From positions 1 to 64,000 of the forward strand of contig NZ_JAVFWN010000003.1 of the NCBI RefSeq assembly GCF_030929495.1: a DNA stretch of 64,000 nucleotides, read 5' to 3'. The translations under genes and the position numbers were made by a program. This DNA is from Nocardioides sp. LHD-245 (GTDB taxonomy: Bacteria; Actinomycetota; Actinomycetes; Propionibacteriales; Nocardioidaceae). The notes under the pieces were generated by a model. The model saw only the letters and a program-made list of their open reading frames with translations, searched no databases and had not been told where the DNA came from. Below, piece by piece: positions 44,537 through 52,497 of this stretch. The stretch's first letter is position 1; each line of letters begins with the position of its first letter.

Positions 44537-45337
44537 ATGACGGTACGAGTGCAGCGCAGGACCCTGCTCGGCGGCGCGCTCGGCGCCGCGGGCCTGGCCG
44601 TGGCGGCGACCGGATGCGGATCGGACGACGACGCCGCGCCGCCGCCGGAGAAGCCGCGGCCGCTGAGCGGCGCGGAGGCCGAGGCCCTGGCGCTGGTGCG
44701 CTTCCAGCTCTACTCCGCCTCCCCGGTACGCGTGGCCATGGCCTGGCCGGGCTCGCCCGCGATCTCCTACGCCATCACTCTCGACCTGCGCGAGCACCTG
44801 GCCTACGGCACCTTCGAGACTCGCGAGGGCGGCGAGACCGACGGCGGCTTCGCCGCCTGGGACCTGGCGACGGTCGCCACGGCCCCCGGCGCGGCCGGCG
44901 ACCCACCTCCCGCTCCGGGAGCGTGGACCCAGCGCGCGCTGTCGACGCAGTACCCCCACGACGTCTTCCTGGCGCTCGCCCTCAACCTGGGCAGCGACCG
45001 GCCGGAGAACCCCGCGCTGCTGCGGCAGAGCACGGCCCGCTACCTGCGCTCCGACGAGGTGGACGGCGCGAAGGTCTCCGTCCTCGAAGGTCCCCAGCAG
45101 GCCGCGGCGACGGCGTCGCCGTCGGCGGAGGGCGGGTCGGCCGGGGACGGTCGGACCCGGTACTGGATCGACGAGGACGGTGCGCTGCTCCGCTTCGAGG
45201 CCTATCTCGGCCAGGCCCAGGGCGAGTTCGCTCGCATCGACGTGGTCCGTGACGGCGCCGACTCCGCGTCGGACGGTGCCGACGAGGCGCTGCGCGCCCG
45301 GGCCGCCGAGGTGCTGGCGTCGCGCACCGGAGGCTGA
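44537..45337 (+). CDS. Tat-exported lipoprotein of unknown function
   Basis: 266 residues. The N-terminus has a twin-arginine motif (RRTLLGGALGAAGLAVAA) ending in a lipobox-like ATGC, so it should be a folded, lipid-anchored extracellular protein. The rest is a single domain with alternating strands (RVAMAWPGSPAISYAITLDL; ARIDVV) and no motif I recognise. ATG 44537 with GAAGGAAG upstream is preferred over an earlier in-frame ATG at 44501. It converges with the DyP peroxidase gene. Confidence 0.75.
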   Translation: MTVRVQRRTLLGGALGAAGLAVAATGCGSDDDAAPPPEKPRPLSGAEAEALALVRFQLYSASPVRVAMAWPGSPAISYAITLDLREHLAYGTFETREGGETDGGFAAWDLATVATAPGAAGDPPPAPGAWTQRALSTQYPHDVFLALALNLGSDRPENPALLRQSTARYLRSDEVDGAKVSVLEGPQQAAATASPSAEGGSAGDGRTRYWIDEDGALLRFEAYLGQAQGEFARIDVVRDGADSASDGADEALRARAAEVLASRTGG

Positions 45338-45347
45338 CGCTGCGGCG

Positions 45348-46571
45348 TCAGGCCCCGAAGAGGCCGCTGCCGAGCGGCCGGTCCGCGGTGAACCCCGGCA
45401 GCACGAGATAGCCCAGCTCGGCGGTCGGTGTCGCGAAGTCCATCAGCCGGTCCACGCGGTCCATCCGCTGCTGGGTGCGGGCGAAGACGGCCACGTCGTT
45501 CTGGAAGCTCCAGAAGAGCAGTCCCGGCCGCGGAGCGATGCCCTCGCCGTCGATCCGGATCGCGTAGCTGCGGCGGGCCATCAGCGGGGAGCCGGTGAAG
45601 GAGGGGTGGGCGGCCCGCGCGTGGGAGTCGGCGGGCACCAGGTACTCCCCGTGCGGGGTCTTCGCCGTCAGGTCGACCTCGCCGTCGGGATCCCCGCCGC
45701 TCAGCGGCGTACCGTCGGGGCGGCGCCCGATCACGGATGCCTGGGCCTCGGCATCGAGCGCGCCGAAGGCCGCGGTGTCCAGGACGAACCGGCGGACGAC
45801 GCCGATCGTCCCGCCCGCGGCGGGTCCGTCGGCGATCCAGACCCCGCCGTCCATGGCGGCCGCGTCCGCCGGCTGGATGATGCCGTCGCGGAAGCCGAGC
45901 GGGTTGCGGACGACCGCACCCTCGCCGGGCGAGCGGAAGGCCCGCTGGACCCAGAGCACCCGCAGCCCGTGGGGTCCGGCCAGACCCGCGAGCAGCAGGT
46001 CGACGACGTGGTCGGGGAGCGCGGGATCGTCGGCCGCGACGGCCAGCACCAGGTCGCCGTCCCGCAGCTCGTCGGGCAGCGCGTCGCTGCCGCGGAAGGC
46101 GGGCAGTCGCACCCGGTCGCCGAGACCCGGCGCGGCGGCGTCCGCCCAGGCGGCGCCGATCCCCACCTGGACGGTCAGGTTCCCCGGCCCGTCGGGCATC
46201 CTCGGATCCGCCGGGTCGGTCGCGGTCAGCGCGTCGATGTCCTCGCCGAGACGGGCGAGCAGGGCGGCGACGGCGGCCCGGTCCGGCGGCGCGCCCGCAC
46301 CCTCGCCGAGAACGACGAATGCCAGCTGGCGCGGAGGAGTGGCGGGCCGGTCGACGCCGGCCTGGCGGTCCCCGGTCGCCGCGACGGGGGAGCCGCGCCC
46401 GTCGGGGCCGGCGGCTCCTGTCGGGGGTGCGGACGCGGCAGGCGTCGTCGTCGCGTCGTTGCCCCACCGGGTCCCGGCCCAGAGGCCACCTCCGCCGCCG
46501 ACGACCAGGCCGGCGGCGGACCCGGCCAGCAGCCGCCGCCGGCTCGTCGCCGGCTGCCGCTCCTCGTCCAC
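45348..46571 (-). CDS. Tat-exported DyP-type heme peroxidase
   Basis: 407 residues. Twin-arginine signal (SRRRLLAGSAAGLVVGGGGG), then the DyP fold: the distal GFRDG motif (LGFRDGIIQP) with its catalytic Asp and a proximal His in SHARAAHPSFTG. The region is similar to EfeB, which works with EfeO/EfeU in iron acquisition, but those genes are not seen. The start lies 5 bp beyond the stop of the beta-helix lipoprotein gene, so the two form an operon. Tat export of both proteins at this end of the island suggests extracellular oxidation of surface polymers or pigments (inference). Confidence 0.9.
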   Translation of the reverse strand: MDEERQPATSRRRLLAGSAAGLVVGGGGGLWAGTRWGNDATTTPAASAPPTGAAGPDGRGSPVAATGDRQAGVDRPATPPRQLAFVVLGEGAGAPPDRAAVAALLARLGEDIDALTATDPADPRMPDGPGNLTVQVGIGAAWADAAAPGLGDRVRLPAFRGSDALPDELRDGDLVLAVAADDPALPDHVVDLLLAGLAGPHGLRVLWVQRAFRSPGEGAVVRNPLGFRDGIIQPADAAAMDGGVWIADGPAAGGTIGVVRRFVLDTAAFGALDAEAQASVIGRRPDGTPLSGGDPDGEVDLTAKTPHGEYLVPADSHARAAHPSFTGSPLMARRSYAIRIDGEGIAPRPGLLFWSFQNDVAVFARTQQRMDRVDRLMDFATPTAELGYLVLPGFTADRPLGSGLFGA

Positions 46572-46576
46572 CGGCC

Positions 46577-47905
46577 CTAGCCCCGCCCGACGTCGGCCAG
46601 CAGGGACGCCGGCGGGACCGTGATCGTGCCCAGGTCCGGATGGATGATCGTGGCAGGCAGCGGGACCGGTACGTCGTCCGTGGCGTCGAGCGACGGCAGC
46701 TCACCCGGCAGCGGCACCTCGAGGAAGCTCATCCCCGCGGGTGCCTGGCCGCCCGGCAGGTCGGCCCCGGTCGCCGCCGGCTGGTCGCCGGCGCCGCAGC
46801 GGTCGAGGAGGTCGAGCGGGAGGAGCGACAGCCCGGCCGCGTCGGCGACACAGTTGCCGGTGGCCGGGGCGAGCGCGTCGGAGGTGTTCGCGAGGTCGAC
46901 CCCGTTGCCGCGGAAGGCGTTGCCCTCCAGGGTGTTCCCGGTGCTCGGGACGTCCTCGACGCTGTCGAGGAGCACGCCGGCACGCGGGTTGCCGGCGACC
47001 AGGTTGCGCACCAGGCGGTTGTCCTGCCCGCCGCCCACGCCGATGCCGATGCCCCAGCCGCCGTCGGCCTGGGTGGGCGACCGCGCCTCGCTGTTGTCGG
47101 TGATGACATTGCCGGCGACCAGGTTGCCGCGCTGGGGGACGAACGCCTCCTGGTAGTTGGAGGTGAGGGTCATCCCGACCCGGTTGTCGCTGAACCGGTT
47201 GCCGACGATCGACAGGGAGTCGGATGCGTTGGCGTTCTCGAAGCCGACCGCGTTGCGGGCGGTGACATTGCCGGCCACCACGGTGTCGCACTCACGGCAC
47301 TGGCCGACGTAGATCCCGCTGTCGGCGGAACCCGACGCCCAGGAGTCGACGATCATGCCGTGCCGCGTGTTGAACGCATAGATGCCGTAGAGGCCGTTGT
47401 TGGTGGCGGTCACGTGGTCGATCCGGAAGCGCTCCAGTGGCGGGAAGCGCTCCGGGTCGAACGACTCGTAGCCGTCCTGGCCCGGGGTCAGCACGTCGCG
47501 GCCCTCGTGCACGCCGGTGAACAGCACGCCGTAGAGCGTCGTACTGGTGACGGTGAGGTTCTCGACGGTGACGCCGTCGGCGATCACGACGATCCCGGAA
47601 GTGCGCCGGCCCTCGCCGGTGATCACCACCGCGTTGCGGTCGGTGCCGCGGATCGTGACACCCGGCACCTCGACCAGCACCTGCTCGGGATAGGTGCCGG
47701 GGCCGACGAGGACGAGGCCGTCCTCGGCGACCGACTCCAGCGCCTCGCCGAGGGTCGGCGCGTCCTCGGGGACCCGCACGACCTCGGACCGCTCTGCGGC
47801 GGGGGCCGCCGGCTCCGGATCCTCGTCGGCGGAGGAGCACCCGCCCAGCCAGGTGGCGCCGAGGAGAACGGCGAGCAGCGTTGCGGCAGGTCGGACTGCG
47901 GACAC
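46577..47905 (-). CDS. Right-handed beta-helix lipoprotein (NosD/PbH1-type)
   Basis: 442 residues from GTG 47905. Signal peptide with lipobox LGGC (LLAVLLGATWLGGCSS). An N-terminal VPEDAPTLGEALESVAEDGLVLVGPGTY and many short coil repeats (GLYGIYAFNTRHGMIVDSWAS, DSGIYVGQCRECDTVVAGNVTARN, NRLVRNLVAGNPRAGVLLDS) identify a parallel beta-helix. Such proteins bind or cleave polysaccharides or act as scaffolds. First gene of a two-gene unit with the DyP peroxidase. A GGTGA...TCACC palindrome lies ~95 bp upstream. Confidence 0.85.
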   Translation of the reverse strand: MSAVRPAATLLAVLLGATWLGGCSSADEDPEPAAPAAERSEVVRVPEDAPTLGEALESVAEDGLVLVGPGTYPEQVLVEVPGVTIRGTDRNAVVITGEGRRTSGIVVIADGVTVENLTVTSTTLYGVLFTGVHEGRDVLTPGQDGYESFDPERFPPLERFRIDHVTATNNGLYGIYAFNTRHGMIVDSWASGSADSGIYVGQCRECDTVVAGNVTARNAVGFENANASDSLSIVGNRFSDNRVGMTLTSNYQEAFVPQRGNLVAGNVITDNSEARSPTQADGGWGIGIGVGGGQDNRLVRNLVAGNPRAGVLLDSVEDVPSTGNTLEGNAFRGNGVDLANTSDALAPATGNCVADAAGLSLLPLDLLDRCGAGDQPAATGADLPGGQAPAGMSFLEVPLPGELPSLDATDDVPVPLPATIIHPDLGTITVPPASLLADVGRG

Positions 47906-48000
47906 GGGCGACCACTGCTCCTTCGTACGTCGGTGCGCAGGCCCACGGTAGTCAGCCCCGGGCTCCCGCGGCGCACGGCCCCACCGGCCAGCTGCGGACG

Positions 48001-48017
48001 GGTGAATTCGGGTCACC
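48001..48017. promoter_or_regulatory. Candidate operator upstream of the beta-helix/DyP operon
   Basis: GGTGAATTCGGGTCACC shares GGTGA-N-TTCG-NN-TCACC with the site at 33132-33148 and is preceded by CGG as in the other boxes. It lies between the divergent beta-helix lipoprotein and hipB genes. Confidence 0.5.
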
Positions 48018-48062
48018 CCGATGGCGAAGGCGTGGGCGACTGCCGAAAGCCGCGCGTTCGTG

Positions 48063-48190
48063 CAGATCAGTGGTGAGAATGGTCGATCCGCGTAAACTTT
48101 CTCCTTGATCTGCGCGGACGCACAGAACAAGGAGGTCTCATGTCCAAGGAACGGAGATCCCGCGCTGATCTGCGTGTACGCGCGGATCAG
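48063..48190. promoter_or_regulatory. hipBA control region with repeated TGATCTGCG boxes
   Basis: TGATCTGCG occurs at 48106-48114 and 48166-48174, and close inverted copies occur at 48062-48070 (TGCAGATCA side) and 48181-48190 (CGCGGATCAG). They surround AAGGAGG and the hipB ATG at 48140, so HipB binding would block transcription and initiation. AT-rich GTAAACTTT (48092-48100) may belong to the promoter. Confidence 0.4.
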
Positions 48191-48439
48191 CGCGGCGCGC
48201 TCGCCGCCGTGGTCTTCGCCCGTCGCGAGGAACTCGCCCTGCGCCAGGACGAGCTGGCCGACCTGTCGGGTTGCTCGCCGCGGTTCGTGCACGATCTCGA
48301 GAGGGGCAAGGCGACTGTCCAGCTCGACAAGGTCCTCGCCGTCCTCGACGTCCTGGGGCTCGGCCTCGGCGTGGTCGAGGGGGTGAGCGGGATCAGCGTC
48401 CCGCCGGCCGCTCAGCACCTCCTCGGGCCGGTGCCGTGA
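48140..48439 (+). CDS. hipB: HipB-like XRE-family antitoxin
   Basis: 99 residues. Helix-turn-helix AVVFARREELALRQDELADLSGCSPRFVHDLERGKATVQLDKVLAVLDVLGL is the HipB/XRE fold; the preceding basic N-terminus is longer than usual. It probably represses its operon and neutralises the kinase. AAGGAGG upstream. It overlaps the hipA start by 4 nt (GTGA). Confidence 0.85.
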   Translation: MSKERRSRADLRVRADQRGALAAVVFARREELALRQDELADLSGCSPRFVHDLERGKATVQLDKVLAVLDVLGLGLGVVEGVSGISVPPAAQHLLGPVP

Positions 48440-49647
48440 GCGACCGTCCCGCATCCAAGGATGTCCTGCGTGCCGATGTCTACAAGGGGGGCGTCCTCGC
48501 GGCCCACCTCACCAGGACTCCGGACCGGGTCATCTTCGCCTACACCGCCGACTGGCTCCGCAACGCAGGGCCGGCCATCGCGACCACGCTGCCTGTCGTG
48601 CCCGCGCCGGTGGAGACCGTCGGTGGTGCCGTGCCTGCCTTCTTCGCCGGGTTGCTCCCCGAGGGGCGGCGGCTGTCGGCGCTGCGCCGCGCGGTGAAGA
48701 CCTCGGTCGATGACGACCTCTCGCTCCTGGTGGAAGTCGGCAGCGATCCGGTCGGCGATGTCCAGGTCGTGCCCGAGGGTACGCCGCCCGAGCGGGTCGG
48801 GGCCCATCTGCAGGTCGCCTCCTTCGCTGACCTCCGGTTCGCCGACGTACGCGCCTCGGTCGACGTCGCGGTGGACCACACCGCGCTCGCCGGCGTGCAG
48901 GACAAGGTGTCCCTCGCCATGATCAACGTGCCTGTCACGGCGGAAGGAGCGTCATGGATCCTCAAGTTGAATCCGCCGGAGTACCCCCGACTGGTGGAGA
49001 ACGAGGCCTTCTTCCTGGGCTGCTCCGCGCGCTCCCGGATCGCTACCGTCTCCGGCGAGCTTCGGAGCGATGCCGAGGGTCAGGCCGGGTTGGTGGTCGA
49101 GCGGTTCGACCGCAAGACAGACCGCGACGGGCTGCGCGCCTTCGCGGTCGAGGACGGCTGTCAGGTGCGGGGACGCTATCCCGCAGCGAAGTATCTCGGC
49201 AGCCTGGAGGAGACGCTCGGCGCGCTGGCGGCGGTGTGCGCCGCCCCCCGCCCGGCGGCACTCGAGCTGCTGCGGCAGGCCACCTTCGCCTACCTCACCG
49301 CCAACGGCGATGCGCACGCGAAGAACTTCTCGGTGCTCGCCGACACCCGGGGTCGCTATGCGCCGGCGCCGGCGTACGACCTGCCGTCGTCGCAGCCCTA
49401 CGGCGACGCGACCCTCGCGTTGTCGGTGGACGGCGCACGGGACGGCAACCTCACCGGTGCCCGGTTCCGGGCGCTGGGGGCGGCCCTCGGGCTGCCGGAG
49501 CGGGCCGCCCGGCGTGCCGTCGCGGAGACGGCCGACGCGGCGGACGACTGGCTCGACGACGTCACGTCCCTTCCCTTCGACCGAGATGTCACCCGCAAGC
49601 TGCAGCGCGTCATCGCCCACCGCCAGCGCTTGCTGCGCACTCCCTGA
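48436..49647 (+). CDS. hipA: HipA-like serine/threonine kinase toxin
   Basis: 403 residues. An N-terminal HipA-N subdomain (VYKGGVLAAHLTRTPDRVIFAYTADWL; FFAGLLPEGRRLSAL) is followed by the kinase core with NGDAHAKN (Asn290, Asp292, His294, Lys296), the HipA catalytic loop, and YDLPSS as the metal-binding equivalent. Family members phosphorylate glutamyl-tRNA synthetase or other targets to induce dormancy. GTG 48436 overlaps hipB. Motifs are intact, so it should be active. Confidence 0.9.
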   Translation: MSDRPASKDVLRADVYKGGVLAAHLTRTPDRVIFAYTADWLRNAGPAIATTLPVVPAPVETVGGAVPAFFAGLLPEGRRLSALRRAVKTSVDDDLSLLVEVGSDPVGDVQVVPEGTPPERVGAHLQVASFADLRFADVRASVDVAVDHTALAGVQDKVSLAMINVPVTAEGASWILKLNPPEYPRLVENEAFFLGCSARSRIATVSGELRSDAEGQAGLVVERFDRKTDRDGLRAFAVEDGCQVRGRYPAAKYLGSLEETLGALAAVCAAPRPAALELLRQATFAYLTANGDAHAKNFSVLADTRGRYAPAPAYDLPSSQPYGDATLALSVDGARDGNLTGARFRALGAALGLPERAARRAVAETADAADDWLDDVTSLPFDRDVTRKLQRVIAHRQRLLRTP

Positions 49648-49671
49648 GCGGAATCTGACCGGACACCGAGG

Positions 49672-50052
49672 TCAGGGGAGGCGGGCGGCCGGCGCGGCGT
49701 CGGGCCCCAGGCAGACCGCGACCAGCTCGCCGGCGACCTCGCCGCTGAACACCGCCCAGCCGCGGTCGAAGGAGACCAGCTTCGTCGTGCCGCCGGGCGT
49801 GCGGACGATCGCCTTGCGGGGGATCACGCTGCGGTCGAAGCCGGTGACCGAGCAGCGATTGGCCTGCATCATCGCGTCGAGCGGTCCCGACGACATGTCG
49901 AGATGCGACGTCGGACCGGCCGGCCGTGGCGACGCCGACGGGCTGATCGCCCCGAAGCCGACGAGCAGGGTGAGCGCGGCGACCGTGATCGCCGTGCGGA
50001 CAGCGTGGACCGCCACCCGGACCCACCCCAGGGACGCGACGGAGTCGTTCAC
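49672..50052 (-). CDS. Small exported or membrane-anchored protein, unknown
   Basis: 126 residues from GTG 50052 (AAGGGGGA upstream). One hydrophobic segment (VRTAITVAALTLLVGFGAIS) is followed by a Pro/Ser-rich stretch and a ~80-residue domain with two cysteines (NRCSVTGFD; VAVCLGPD). No family recognised. It converges with hipA and diverges from the MoxR-type gene. Confidence 0.65.
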   Translation of the reverse strand: MNDSVASLGWVRVAVHAVRTAITVAALTLLVGFGAISPSASPRPAGPTSHLDMSSGPLDAMMQANRCSVTGFDRSVIPRKAIVRTPGGTTKLVSFDRGWAVFSGEVAGELVAVCLGPDAAPAARLP

Positions 50053-50183
50053 GACGTCCCCCTTGCCAGCTTGCTGATCGCCCGGAGCCGGGCCTTTCCC
50101 CACTGTCGATCACAACGACCGCGGGCCGCTCGGGTCACGACCGCGTGACGCGTCCGACACGCCCGCACGGCAGGATGGCATCC

Positions 50184-51068
<885 letters not shown>

Positions 51069-51075
51069 GGCCGTC

Positions 51076-52497
51076 GTGACCGAGTACGCCGAGCAGTCCG
51101 GGCTCCTCGACCGCCACCTGGCGTTCGTCGAGGCGTTGCGGGGCGCCGGACTGTCCGTGTCGCTGGCCGAGGACATCGACGCCCTGGCCGCGCTCGGCGC
51201 GGTGCCTTGGGGCGACCGGGCGACGGTGCGTGATGTCTTCGCGGCCACCTTGGTCAAGAAGCAGGCGCAGCGGACGACCTTCGATGCGCTCTTCGACGTC
51301 TACTTCCCCGCGATGGTGGGCGACGGGGCCGCCGCCGTCGGCGGCGACGAGGCCGGCGGCCCCGACGCGGGCGAGGGGGCGGTCCGGGACAACGCGACCG
51401 CGCTCGTCGACTTCCGCGACCGCCTCGCCGAGGCCCTCGAGGCGCAGGAGATCGACGAGGCGGAACTACGCCGGATGGCGGCCGAGATGGTCGGGGTCTT
51501 CGGCGCGATGCCCGGCCGTGGGCCGGGTCTGTCGTCGTGGTCCGCCTACACCGCGCTCCAGCGCGTCGCTCCGCAGGAGCTGGTCGACCGGCTGGTCGCG
51601 GGACTGATGGGCGAGGGCGCCGACGAGGAGGACACCCGCCGGCGGGCCAACCGTCGGATCGGCTCCTTCACGGCGATGGTCGAGGAGGACGCCCGCCGCC
51701 GCATCGCGGAGGAGAAGGGACCCGACCACGTCGCCGAGGTCGCGATCCGCCCCAGCATCGACAAGCTGGCGTTCATGGCGGCCCGGCGCACCGACCTCGA
51801 GGAGATGCGCAAGGAGATCTTCCCGCTCGCCCGCCGGCTCGCGACCCGCCTCGCCAAGGAGCAGCACTCCCGCCATGCGCGCACGGCCCCGCTCGATTTC
51901 CGGCGTACCGTCCGGGCCTCCATCGCCACCGGCGGTGTCCCCGTCACCACCCACCATCGGCCCAAGCGCCCGCATCGCACCGACCTGGTCGTGCTCTGCG
52001 ACGTCAGCGGCTCGGTGGCGAACTTCGCCCAGTTCACGCTGCTCTTCGTGTTCGCGCTGCGCGAGGTCTTCCAGAGCATGCGGGCGTTCACGTTCATCGA
52101 CCACGTCCACGAGGTCACCGGGCACTTCCGCCCCGGCGCGGATCCCGTGGACGTGCTCGCCGATCTCTCGGCCAGTGCCAGCCACGCGGCGCTGTGGGGG
52201 CGGACCAACTACGGCCGGGCGTTCACGAAGTTCGAGGAGGCGCACCTCGACGCCCTCACGCCGAAGACCACGCTGCTCATCCTGGGCGACGCCCGCTCCA
52301 ACTACAGCGACCTGCACGAGGACACCCTGAAGAGGCTCACCGGCTCGGTCAAGCGGGCGTTCTGGCTCAACCCCGAGCACGAGCGGAACTGGGGCACGGG
52401 CGACTCCGCCGCGCCGACCTACGGCGAGATCGTCCGGATGATCGAGTGCCGCAACCTCACCCAGCTCAGCGAGTTCGTCCACGACCTCGCCTGGTGA
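51076..52497 (+). CDS. VWA-domain CoxE-like protein
   Basis: 473 residues. The C-terminal von Willebrand A domain has the MIDAS motif DVSGS (Asp309, Ser311, Ser313) plus the downstream Thr/Asp ligands (RTNYGRAF; LGDARSN). The N-terminal 250 residues are helical and charged. Partner of the upstream MoxR-type ATPase. Its stop is immediately followed by a 32-bp repeat array, and its last 32 bp overlap the 3' end of the converging kinase gene. Confidence 0.88.
   Translation: MTEYAEQSGLLDRHLAFVEALRGAGLSVSLAEDIDALAALGAVPWGDRATVRDVFAATLVKKQAQRTTFDALFDVYFPAMVGDGAAAVGGDEAGGPDAGEGAVRDNATALVDFRDRLAEALEAQEIDEAELRRMAAEMVGVFGAMPGRGPGLSSWSAYTALQRVAPQELVDRLVAGLMGEGADEEDTRRRANRRIGSFTAMVEEDARRRIAEEKGPDHVAEVAIRPSIDKLAFMAARRTDLEEMRKEIFPLARRLATRLAKEQHSRHARTAPLDFRRTVRASIATGGVPVTTHHRPKRPHRTDLVVLCDVSGSVANFAQFTLLFVFALREVFQSMRAFTFIDHVHEVTGHFRPGADPVDVLADLSASASHAALWGRTNYGRAFTKFEEAHLDALTPKTTLLILGDARSNYSDLHEDTLKRLTGSVKRAFWLNPEHERNWGTGDSAAPTYGEIVRMIECRNLTQLSEFVHDLAW

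Noticed and set aside
46577..48454. Beta-helix lipoprotein frame extended to 48454
   Set aside because: The extension runs antisense through hipB. The lipoprotein signal peptide begins at GTG 47905.
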